Position numbers and translations under genes: made by a program. Of a stretch of 64,000 bases of DNA, positions 26,201-37,500 are shown in pieces (the first letter of the stretch is position 1; the number at the start of each line of letters is the position of its first letter). Below the pieces are notes generated by a model that made no database searches, was not told where the DNA came from, and worked only from the letters and a program-made list of their open reading frames with translations. Source of the stretch: Chromera velia (Eukaryota; Sar; Chromeraceae); the NCBI GenBank assembly GCA_018398765.1, contig JAHBMJ010003272.1, forward strand, positions 22,103 to 86,102, read 5' to 3'.

Positions 26201-27077
26201 GGGCCGGCCAGTCACTTTTCACGTGCAGACTTGTCGGTTGCTTCTGTTGTCTGAGTAGTCAAGCGGACCTAGTGGGCAGCCTCCTTCCGTGAAATACCAC
26301 CGTAGGAAGCTCACTCGGCTGCATGCCTCGCCTGACTTTTCTTTCTTTCTTTCTCCACCCTCCGAAATTCGTTCGTTTGCAGCCGTGATTGGAGACGGGC
26401 TGGTGGTCGGGCCCGAGGAATGTGACGATAAAAATCAGGAGAGCGGAGACGGGTGCGACGCTGACGGACAGATCGAGGATGGGTTTGACTGCGTGGAGGG
26501 CCCCTCGTCCTCCTCCATCTGCACAGGTCGGATGATGAATGGGAGGTCTTCTACTGTTCCAGTGGTCAAGGAAGGCTGATTTGGGGCTCTTTACTATCAT
26601 AAGAAGGGTCTGAATTTTTGACAATTGAGAAAGAAAGAAGATCACGCAGTCTATGCAGAGCCGACCCCATTCTTCTGTCTGCATGACCCCCTCGTGACAA
26701 GTCCTTCTCGTGTGTGTTCACGTGCTCGTCTTCCCTTCGTTTCTTTTCATTTGAGGTTCTCTGCCGAGTTTCCTGCCTCCTTCCTCGATGCCGTCACGCT
26801 CCCAGTCCATGCTCGGTGGACATTCCCCACTCATTCCCTTTTTCTCGAGCCTCTGCAGCCATATGCGGAGACAATACTCGGCTGGGAGAGGAGACCTGCG
26901 ACGACGGCAACACGGAGGACGGAGATGGGTGCTCGAGCACATGCACGGTGGAGTCAGGATGGACGTCTCCGCCTGATGGTGGATCCTGCTGGCGTCAGTC
27001 TCTTCCTTCTCTTTTTTTTTTTTTCCAGCAGTTTTTTATGATGGGCACTCATTCATTGTCTGCAGAGAGGCCAGCGA

Positions 27078-27116
<39 letters not shown>

Positions 27117-29000
27117 TGATTGGGAGCACACTAGGGAGATGGATCGTTCGAGTTCTCTCGCTGCGATCAGAGCCCCCTTGACAAACCTACCCTCATGTCC
27201 ACACATGCGTCCCTATACATCTGTATGTCTGTGCAGCCACACTCACTGACTGTCTCGTTGTTGGCTCTGAGAAGTGTGCGGACGGGAATGCTGCCGATGG
27301 AGACGGGTGCAGTGCGGCAAACACCATCGAACACGGGTGGGACTGCCCCGCCCTGTGCGCGCCATGCAAGGGTCAGTGACTTGTTGTCTCTTCTGTATCC
27401 TGATTGTTGCAAATACCAACTTTGCAAAGGAACTGCTGACACGCACTCCATGTATTGTGTCCCTCTCTACTGTCTGAGTGTGCAGAGACAGTCGGTGACG
27501 GCGTGATCGTCGGATCGGAGAAATGCGACGACGGCAACAAGAGGGACGGCGATGGGTGTGACTCCAACGGCCAAGTGGAGGAAGGATGGGAGTGCAGAGA
27601 GGTGAACAAACCTTGTAATGGTGAGTGAGTCTTTTGAATGATTTTTTGAATCTGGAGTTTCGAAGCGAATGGCATGCCTGCCTGCCTCTGGAGGATCATC
27701 TCTTTGGCTGGCCAGGGGGGGTTAGAAGGAATTTTGGCGGAGGATACTCCATTTGTCTGTCGCGTGCACTTTTTAGCATCACATGGTTTTCGTGTTTATG
27801 TGAATCGGGTGAGAATGTTTTTTTCCCTTTCTCTCCTCCCATTTCTGCAGCCGTCTGCGGAGACGGGGTGCATTTGTCATCTGAGGAGTGCGATGATGAG
27901 AACACCACCAATGGAGACGGGTGCTCCAGTGCGTGTGAGACTGAGAATGGATGGGAATGCCCTGCAGGAGGCGGCGCCTGTACTCGTCAGTCAAGTCCGA
28001 GTCATCCCAAAACTCCTGCGCATGCATTTAGACCTTTGGTGCTCAGTGGTATAGGGGCGTTTCAGAGGTGTCTCTCTGGAGAGACTGCACAATTGTGCGA
28101 CGCATTCGGGTGCCATGATCTGTCTGAAATTGGCTTGCTATTCATACCTCGTCTGCTTGTAGCAACATTCGATGACTGACTCCTTGTGTGGGGAAGCAAA
28201 TGAACACATCCCTTGTCCAGTTGGAAAAGTGTACATGAGACATGGATATATCAATCCTTCTGTGTGGATGCAGCCGACTGGGACGATTGCGTCCTTGTGG
28301 GGCCAGAGAAATGCACAGACGGCAATAAGGAGAACGGAGACGGCTGCAGTGACACGCACACCATCGAGACCGGATGGGAGTGTCCGACCGTGTGTGAGCC
28401 TTGTCAAGGTGAGTTGGCCAGCTGGCTTCAGCCTGACACCTTCTTTGCCGAATGCAAAAAATGTGAATCCACTCTTTCCTGATTCGGTTTTCTGAGATGC
28501 TATTCTCCCGAATTTTCACCTGTCCCTTTTCCCTTTTCCGCAGTGGTGATTGGAGACGGACATGTCGTGGGAGATGAAGAATGCGACGACGGGAACAAAC
28601 AAAGCGGAGACGGGTGCGACTCGAGCGGAAAACTTGAGAGTGGATACACATGCACTACACCTGGCAGTGACTGCAACGGTACGTGTGCTGTTTCGGAGGA
28701 GGGCAAACTTCCTGTTGGAGTCTGGTTGTGGTTTCTTGTTCTACAGGTTTCCTAGCTTTCTGATGTACAATAGATGACTGGACCCCCCCCCCCCNNNNNN
28801 NNNNNNNNNNNNNNNNNNNNNNNNNNNNNNNNNNNNNNNNNNNNNNNNNNNNNNNNNNNNNNNNNNNNNNNNNNNNNNNNNNNNNNNNNNNNNNNNNNNN
28901 NNNNNNNNNNNNNNNNNNNNNNNNNNNNNNNNNNNNNNNNNNNNNNNNNNNNNNNNNNNNNNNNNNNNNNNNNNNNNNNNNNNNNNNNNNNNNNNNNNNN

Positions 29001-29032
<32 letters not shown>

Positions 29033-32000
29033 ACAGATGTCAACGAGTGCAGTGAAGGTACTCAGGAATGCACAGGAATCTCCACTTGCTCGAACACCCC
29101 TGGCGCTTTCCTTTGCGAGTGCCCCGAAGGATTCCATTCGCCTGTGGATCCGGGGAATGATTGTTCAGGTCAGTCAGTCAGGCAATGGGGTCGGGCCTAA
29201 AAGGACCTTTTCTTTCAATTTAGGCTTCCCTCGGCAAAACAGTGCGCGAGAGATCGAAACCAAGCAAAGAAGAATGACCGAAATTAATTTTTCAGGGGTG
29301 CTGGAGAGACAGAGGTGACACTCAAAAGTGCAAGATGCGGATTCATGAAGAAAAGTCTCGAATTCCTGCTGCATTTCTGTTGCAGAGAAAGTAAGTCGCG
29401 GAGGCTTCCGAAAAGGTGAAATGAAGGGTCGACAATCAGTGTTGGTATTCCTTCTCTTGTACATCGATCGATCTTTTTCCCTCTCCATTTTTTGCAGTGA
29501 AGATCGGTGACGGGAAGGTGAGGGGACCAGAACAATGCGACGACGGCAACACGCAGGCAGGCGACGGATGCAGCTCCACCGGCAAAATCGAGACAGGCTG
29601 GGAGTGCACGACACCTGGGGCTCCTTGCCATCGTCAGTCTGTGACTTGAGGAGCTCAGGCTTCCGTCAGAACTTGTAGTCAAAGAAACAACGATCATTAA
29701 TTCTGCTTTCTGTGGGCGTGACATGCATTCAAAATCTGGGTCGTCCGCATAAGAGCTGGATCCTCTTTTTCTCTGGAGAAACATTGCACGAACATCTCGC
29801 ATGTTCAGAGTGCTTTTCAGTCATCCACACGTATTTCCTGCACTTCTGCAGCAAAATGCGGAGACCGCCTTCTCAGAGGGCACGAGACCTGCGACGACGG
29901 CAACGAGGAGGACGGAGACGGGTGCAGCTCCTCTTGCCACACAGAGCACCCCACAGCATGGATCTGCCCTCCTGAAGGGGGACTTTGTGAACGTCAGTCA
30001 GTGTTCATTCTTCAGGGTGCGCATATTCTGCTGTCCTACAGAGTTCATCGTTGTCCCATGCCATGTGTTTTCAGCGGCGTTTTGTCTGCCACAGCCATTT
30101 GAGTCTCGTGAGCTACCTTTCAGCCATCAGTGGAGAAGACGGCAAAAATGTCATCGTCTTTTGCAGCACATTTCATCTCGTATTGCTCATGCTGAATATG
30201 AGAGGTGGCTTTGACCGCCTAGGCGCCAGCTGTCTGTGAATCTTCATGATTGCTAACGGATTGATTGAGCTTGGGAAATGGTTATCCATCCATTTCTGCA
30301 GCAAACTTGGAGGATTGTCTCCTGGTGGGCATTGAGGAGTGTGCCGACGGGAACCGACAGAACAGAGATGGGTGTTCCTCCGATGGGCTGAAGGAAGAGG
30401 GGTGGGAATGCCCTGAACTCTGCAAGCCTTGCATTGGTCAGTTCTGCATTGTTTCATGTGCTCATACATGGATGGATGGCTGGCTGGGTGGATGCGTGCA
30501 TGTATAGAGAGAGCTCTTTTTGCTCAGGCTGCTCTTTTTTGAGCGTTTGATCACTCTCTTACTCCCAAAGCTTGCCACTACAATCTTCCTTTTACATCCC
30601 GAGCGTGTTTTGCGTGTGTTCCAATCGATCGACAAAAGAAAGCAGGGTGGGTGGACAGAAAAGAAAAAACAAAACAGCCGACGACTTGTTTTTGCAATAC
30701 TCCATTCACTCCCTGACTAGCTTCAATGATCGAAACTTGCTTGCAGAGGTCCACGGAGACGGCACGCTGGTCGGTGCCGAGGCCTGTGACGATGGGGATG
30801 CCGAGAGAGGAGACGGTTGCTCTCAGGGGAGGATTGAGGACGGATGGGAATGCGATGGGGAACCGTCAGTGTGCACAGGTACGTGTGTTTTTGGCTTCTT
30901 GAAAAAAGTTGTACTCTAGAATGTACAATACAGACAGGGAAGGAAAGTGGAAGAAGCGTCTCCGTCCCACGATGAGACTTTGCTGCAAATTTTTTGTTTC
31001 TCCATCCAAAGTTTTCTCTTTGCTTCTGTGCCTCTGTTGGTTTTGCTTGACTTCGCCACTCGCTGAGATAAGCGAGAAGATTCCTTGCCAAATACATGTA
31101 TTCGTGAATGAATGAATGAATGAATTAATGAATGAATGAATGAATGAGTGCTTGCAGACATCGACGAGTGCGACCCCTCCCAACCCAGACACACATGCTC
31201 TGCCCAAGCTGTATGCACAAACGTGTCGCCAGCAGAGGGAAAGTTCCTGTGCGCGTGCAATCAGGGATGGAACGGAAACGGGCACTCGTGTGACGGTCAG
31301 TCCGTAAGCCAAACTTCTTTTCAGCTGCCGCGTGCAGACTTTGCCGTGCTTCGTTCAGTTTGAAGGAATTTGGTCTTTTCATGATGACCACCCTGAGCAT
31401 CTGGGGTAAAGACAGCTTGAGGTCCTTTCTGTGTTTTCTGTTTTCTCTGCATGCAGATGTCAACGAGTGCAGCAGTGGAGGTCACAACTGTGACCCCCAC
31501 GCGGTCTGCACGAATCTGATGGGGTCCTTCTCGTGTGCGTGCGGGGAAGGGTGGACAGACACGACAACCGATGGGTCCAAACCGAGAGGAACGGAATGTG
31601 AAGGTCAGTCGATCTTGGAGCTTCCGATATCGCATAGAGGATGCTACATGCATCAATACATGCATGCATGGTTGCATGACAGGGCTGGTTTTGTGTCTGT
31701 ATCGCTTTCATCGTAGGACTTCTTTCTGCCTGGAGGGGGCGAGCAGCAGTTTTCGTTTGTCATGTGCCGACGGCTCGAGGATGAGGAAAACTTCAATCGG
31801 GTCGATATAGGATGTCATTTCTGTTTCCGATTGTTTTTGGTGTTTGTGCTTTGGGTGTGTGACCGATCGCTTGGTCCTCCTGGCCGTCTGATCAAATGAC
31901 TCAACGGATTTGTGTCTGCATGCAGCTGTGGTTGGTGACAGCACCCGAGTCGGATGGGAGGAGTGTGACGATGGCAACGTTGATGAGGGAGACGGGTGCT

Positions 32001-34514
32001 TTCAGGGCAGGATCGAGGACGGGTGGGAGTGCGCGCATTCCAACGACGGACCCTCAGAGTGCCATGGTCAGGGGAGATGAGATGCAGTTGAGAGAATATT
32101 GAATGTCCATCTTTCTGCATGTTAAGGGTGGACGCTGGCTGTTTGGGTTTGTTTGCCTGGAAAGAGGGTTGGAGGGTTTCTTTTGATTCATGATTCGATC
32201 CTTTTCGAAAGAAAGAGAGAGAGAAGAGATGTGCGAATGACTCTTGCACCGCTGTTTTCCTTTCGTTATGTTTCTTCGCTTTTCCTGTTTTGGTTGTGCT
32301 TTCCCGGCAGTCTACGCAAAAGGAAAAACGAGTGTCACTGCGGAAAGGGTTCGCATTAAAGTTCAAGTGAGCGAAAGATCAGTTGTTCTCCTATTCTAAG
32401 TCCGTGTTTTTGTCTCTCTTCACTTTTGTTCTTTCTTCTCTGCAGACAAGGACGAGTGCAGTCAGGGGGTCCACAACTGCAACGCCCAGGCGTCATGCAC
32501 GAACAAGGCGCCGTCAGACGGGAAATTTGAGTGCACATGCAAGGAGGGATGGGAGGGGGACGGCGTCTCGTGCAATGGTTTGTCTTCAGATTAGTCTCTG
32601 TAGGCTTTGTTTTTCTCGTTTGTTGATTAAGAGGGACGGGGTTGCAGCTTTTTTCCGTAGCTGTTTCTCTTTTGATCGATCCTGTCGGTCGGTCTTGCCG
32701 TCTTCCAACTCATCAATGAGCGCTGCGATTTTTGTTGTATTTCCTCTCCAGCGTCTTCATGCAGACGGATCATCGTTTTGTATCTCCTTGACGAAAAAAG
32801 TCGGAAATCGCTTCTTTTCATTTCTCTTGCGCAGACAAACCAGGGGTCTCTTTTCAATAGCATCGACCGGGCTTCAAATTTGGACATGGGCATAGACCTG
32901 TACACGTACAGACAAATGAACCATAAGAAGAGTTCGAAAGCTTCCTTCTGCTTTGTTTCTGTTGTATCCTTGCAGACATCAACGAATGCCTCCAAGAGGC
33001 CGATGACTGCTCAGAAAAAGCCTCCTGTTCCAACACCGATGGATCCTTCCAGTGCGAGTGCCCACTCGGGTGGCATTGGGAGGACCCCGACGCAGCTCCG
33101 GGAACAACCTGCTCGTGTGAGTCCGTTGAGGGGAAGTTGCATAGAAAAGGCATGGAGGGACGTGACCGAGCTACCAGGAGTCGGACGAATCCCCTTTTCC
33201 TTGTATCTCTGTCGCTCTAGCTCCCTCTCTGTCTCTCTCTGTTGGTTTGATTCTCTATGTGTTTGTGATTGTTTGTCTTTTTGTGTGTCTGTTTGTCTAG
33301 CGGTTGGTCTTTGTAAGTGTATGGGTGGCAGTTCTCTGCTGTGAATCATGTATTTTGCTTCTACCTGAAACCATACATGTGTCTCAATTTGTAGACGAAC
33401 ATCTGCGCGTAATCCTCGAGTCATGCTGTAATTGTGTGCAGCCCTGGTTGGAGACGGCATCATCGCGCCTCCAGACGAGACATGCGATGACGGAAACGCG
33501 GACAGCTACGACGGCTGCTCTGCGACTGGAGTGCCGGAGCCTGGCTTTGATTGTGTGGTGGAGGGCGCATTGTGCGAAAGTGAGTGGATGAAATCAGTGT
33601 ATTTGCGTTCCATAAGAATCATGCGCATTCATTTCTTTATCGCATCAGCAAAAGGACCTGAGCTCTGGAGGCTTCTGTCTGTCATCGAATTTAAGGAACA
33701 AGGGTGGTGCTGAAACCAGATTGATTTGAATAAGATGATCGTCATGGCTTGATGGAACTGTTCATGCCCGACCTCTCTATGAATGGACACATGCAGACAT
33801 CGACGAGTGCACGACTGCCACTAGTCCCCTCTGTCACTCCCTGGCGACCTGCCTGGACACAGTCGGCAGCTTCACCTGCACGTGCAACTTTGGCTACAGG
33901 GGAGACGGCCAGACTTGCCAGGGTGGGTTTGTGGGCAGAGACAGGGAGAGAGGGAAGGGGGGGGAAGGCGTCAGATATGTTTTTTGACGGCGAGAGAAGA
34001 GTCAGGGGGTGCGGGAGAGTGAGAAATGGATATCGCAGCCTGCTCGGAAGATTTCTGTTTTGTAGTTCTGTTTGTTGAGGTCAGACATTGACGGCACATT
34101 TTTCCGCATCAACAGATCTGGAATTCGATGAGAAGGAGGCGCACATGTGCAGACATTGCTTCGACATCGGCCCTTCGAATCATCAAGTGAGTGCATTCAT
34201 TCTCCTTCTCTCTTAGTCTCCTGCCTGCACGACGTTGCATGCAGAGAACGTCGGAGACGGCATCGTGACAGGCGATGAAGAGTGCGACGACGGCAACGAG
34301 ACAGATGGAGACGGCTGCAGCTCCAGTGGGCGGCTGGAGGACGGCTTTCGGTGTCCTGTGCCTGGATCGCCTTGCGAGGGTCAGCATACACTGAAGAAAC
34401 AATCATTTGAGGGGTCCTGTCTCAATTTGGGGGATCTTGCTCATCTTTTACTTGCCTTCTTCTTCAGAACATATCGGAATCTGCCCACACATTGATTGCA
34501 GCACACGTGTGTGT

Positions 34515-34556
<42 letters not shown>

Positions 34557-37500
34557 GTGTGTGTGTGTGTGTTTGTGTGTTTGTGTGTTTGTGTGTGTGT
34601 GTGTGTGTGCGTGCGTGTGTGCAGATATCCAGGAGTGCGCTGAGGGCCTCCACGACTGCGACGAATCCGCCGAGTGCGTTGAGTGGAGCTTCGGCCTTGG
34701 TTTTGATCTCTTCTTCAAGTTCATCTGCAGGTGCAAAAACGGTTTCATTGGAAACGGCCGGATCTGCAACCTCAGTCAGTCACCGTGTGTCTAAAGTTTG
34801 TAAGGTGGATTCAAGCCATTCATTTTCCACCATTTGAGATCACTTCAGCCCGCAAAAAGGCATTATGTAGCTTCATGAAGTCGGTCACAATGTACTCCTG
34901 CGAATCAGCCCATGCCACACGAGTTCGAATCCGACCCGAACGAAGTGCGCGCACATGAATCATTAATTTGCGTCTGCAGTCGAAGACGGTCCCCCCGACA
35001 TCAACTACACATGGTGTTCTCCGCATGCGACCGTCGTGGGGCCCCTCTCCGACGAGACGTGCATGTGCAATCAGGGGTACCGAGGCGACGGGGCACAGTG
35101 CGAAAGTGAGTCTGCATGTCCTTCAAATTCGAACCAAGAATCAGATGATGAACGCCATTCAATTTGCTGGGGTCCTTTCTGAAGGAATTTCTCTCGACAT
35201 TCCCGTTGGTAGTGTGATCGATCGCATTGCACATTCAGCGCTTGTCCAGATCTTACAGTCGAAGTGGTTTGAATATCTGCAAAAACGATGAGAGGGAATG
35301 ACATTGTACTATGGTCGTCATGCCGGTGTACTTTCCGATACAAAGGGAGAGAGAAGCACATGAATGCATCTTGATTGCAGACGTCGATGAATGTGCGGAA
35401 GGAAACCACAACTGTGCCCAGGAGGCGACCTGCACGGACGGTGTGGGCAGTTTCTCCTGCGAATGTTCTGGCGGCTCTCACGGGACGGGAACCTCCTGCA
35501 TCGGTGGGTCGGTCGGCTTGTTTGCTTCCTTCCTTCCTTCCTAGACATACAGCGTGGGCTTGCAGGTGCATCAAAGTTACCATGCACTCCGAAACATGGT
35601 TCCATTCTGTATGTATGCACCCTGCATGCATGATGGGGCTCTCCCATGTATGTTTCGTTGAAGCTCGAATATGCTTTCGTGCCGTCAGATAGCACATGAG
35701 TCAATTTGCGCTGGTTTTCCCCGTCTCCCTCCTTTTTTTCTCTGCCTGCCTGCCGTCCTGCAGAGAATGCCAATGGCGTCGTCCCTGCACCGACCAACAC
35801 TCTTCCTCTGACAGTTCGAAGCGGAGACTGGAGAAACATCCCTCCCTTCCTCCCTTCACTGATTGTGATCGTCACTGTGAACTATGTCGCTCCAGCCGAG
35901 TACCTCCCTCTCTCCTTCGGGCTCTGGGTGACGGAAGTTGCAGACGCAGCAGGAGACCCAATTCTGGGCGTCGACCTTCCTCCCGTCTATCTAGGCAGGG
36001 TGCTGGAGGGGGAGTCCGTCAGGGTCCTGCCCTTACTCGTCAGTCAGTCACAGAATTTCCCTCCCGACCAGGCATGCAGGCAGGCTTCTCTCTCACATTC
36101 TCCGTTCTTCACTCATTTACCCAGTGGCCCTTTGAATTAAGAACAAACTTCTCACATATGCCCATTACTCGTTCCAGACATCCATTCAATCTGACCCCCT
36201 AATCTCTCTCTGTGCATGTTTGCATGTGTGTGTGTGTGTGTGTGTGTGTTTTATTCATGCAGCCCCTGCAAGGAGGTCACGAAGGCTGGTACGTCTTCAC
36301 TCTGGTTGCAATCGACAAGTGGGGTCGCCGGTCCGAACCTCTGAAGAGCGCCGCAGTCCTGTTGGACATCCCCCAGGCTCCTGACTCATCTGTCGACTGT
36401 TCTCTCTCCACCCACCCCTCCTGTGCTGTGGGTGTGGAGGCGTACGGCACCCGGGTAGGAGAGGTGACACTCCGCTCGCGTATGCAGCTCTCTGATATTT
36501 CTGTGCTTGCACAGAGGCGGAAGGGATGGATTGGTGGGGAGCAAAGCATCGAAATCGGGGGTGGAAGGCGGCGGCTCCAGGCTGCAGGTACGGGAGGAAG
36601 AACTGCGGATGAGGTCAGTCTGTCTGTCAGTGCCCTCCCTTAAGATTCTTCCTGATTGAATTTCCCTCTCGTGCAGCTCTTTGCCCATTGTGTATGAGCA
36701 CAGAGAAATGCCGAAGGTAGTAAAAAAAGCATTCATGTACCTGAAGTTGTGTGTTCACTCTTGAGATGTCGCCGCTTCGGTCTGCCGGTGCAGGTAATGA
36801 ACGAGGTCAATTTGATCAGCGCGTGGACGATGGAGACGGCCCGGACTGCCGGGATTCTGGATCACCCGGAGATCAAGGACGCCAGTGCACAGGCAGCCAG
36901 AGAGTCGGCAAAGGACATCGCACTGAATGCCCTCGACATCGTCAATGAAGAAGTCGCAGGCAATCTCTTCGGCCTGGCGAGTATTCTCGGGGTTTCCGAC
37001 CTTCCGTCCGGTGTGCTCGATAGAACGTCGGGAACCCTGGAGATGCTTCTGCAGGGAGCACACTCAATGGTGAGGAGGGAACTTCAAGGGGAGTTAATTG
37101 TCCTTCAGTTGATGTTTCCCTCCCTAGCTGTGGTTCCATCACTTGTTTGCAGGGGTGGTTTCAAGCAAGAGACTTAATTCACATAGTTTACGTGGGGCGG
37201 GCCCTCTTTTCCCTTTTCCACTCTCTTCAGAGAGAAGTTTGCCGTCTGCATGTGAGATTTCTGTTGTTCATCTCCAAAAAACCCTCAGTTTCTAATGAAT
37301 GCACAACTAATTGGTTGCAGCTCACTGTGGGTCGACGTATGGACATTGTAGACCTAGACCTCACCTTCCGCACACTAGTGGTGGGTGAGAGCGCATTCCA
37401 GAGGGGCAAGAGCCTCCTGAATGCGCGCGCAAATGCAGAGGAAGAGAGTCTCCCGGATGAGGTCAAGGCAGGCCTCCAGACTGTAATGACAGGTGCCCTG

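Larger units (their letters stand above)
23864..28678 (+). other. Exons 30-41: four perfect A-B-C triplets of DUF4215 repeats
   Basis: Exons 23864-23998, 24248-24382, 25006-25140, 25404-25538, 25997-26131, 26383-26526, 26859-26993, 27237-27371, 27486-27620, 27851-27985, 28274-28408 and 28544-28678. The order is A B C four times without exception. All are 135 nt except exon 35 (144 nt). Exon 36 has GWTSPP in place of GW.CP and so loses a conserved Cys. Exon 40 is almost identical to exon 19 and exon 34 is close to exon 15, pointing to recent duplication or gene conversion. Confidence 0.8.
29037..35503 (+). other. Exons 42-57: mixed EGF and cysteine-repeat modules
   Basis: EGF-like exons: 29037-29168, 31158-31295, 31457-31603, 32446-32577, 32976-33116, 33797-33922, 34625-34774, 34980-35105 (degenerate) and 35381-35503. 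Cysteine-repeat exons: 29498-29632, 29852-29992, 30302-30436, 30747-30878, 31926-32066, 33442-33579 and 34245-34379. Exons 43-46 read C A B C'. Exons 46-50 are the third copy of the five-module cassette. Towards the membrane the pattern loosens to alternating repeat and EGF modules and then EGF only. All joins are phase 1. Exon 55 ends in A|GTCAGT after CNL rather than after the usual glycine. Confidence 0.75.

Noticed and set aside
34117-34187. Candidate extra exon between exons 53 and 54
   Set aside because: It has a possible acceptor and a GTGAGT donor but would end in phase 0, breaking the strict phase 1-1 rule, and it encodes no module signature.
11994-35503. Bacterial contamination suggested by myxobacterial-type repeats
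   Set aside because: The repeats sit in many short exons with spliceosomal introns and are mixed with eukaryotic EGF and GPS modules, so this is a genuine eukaryotic gene.
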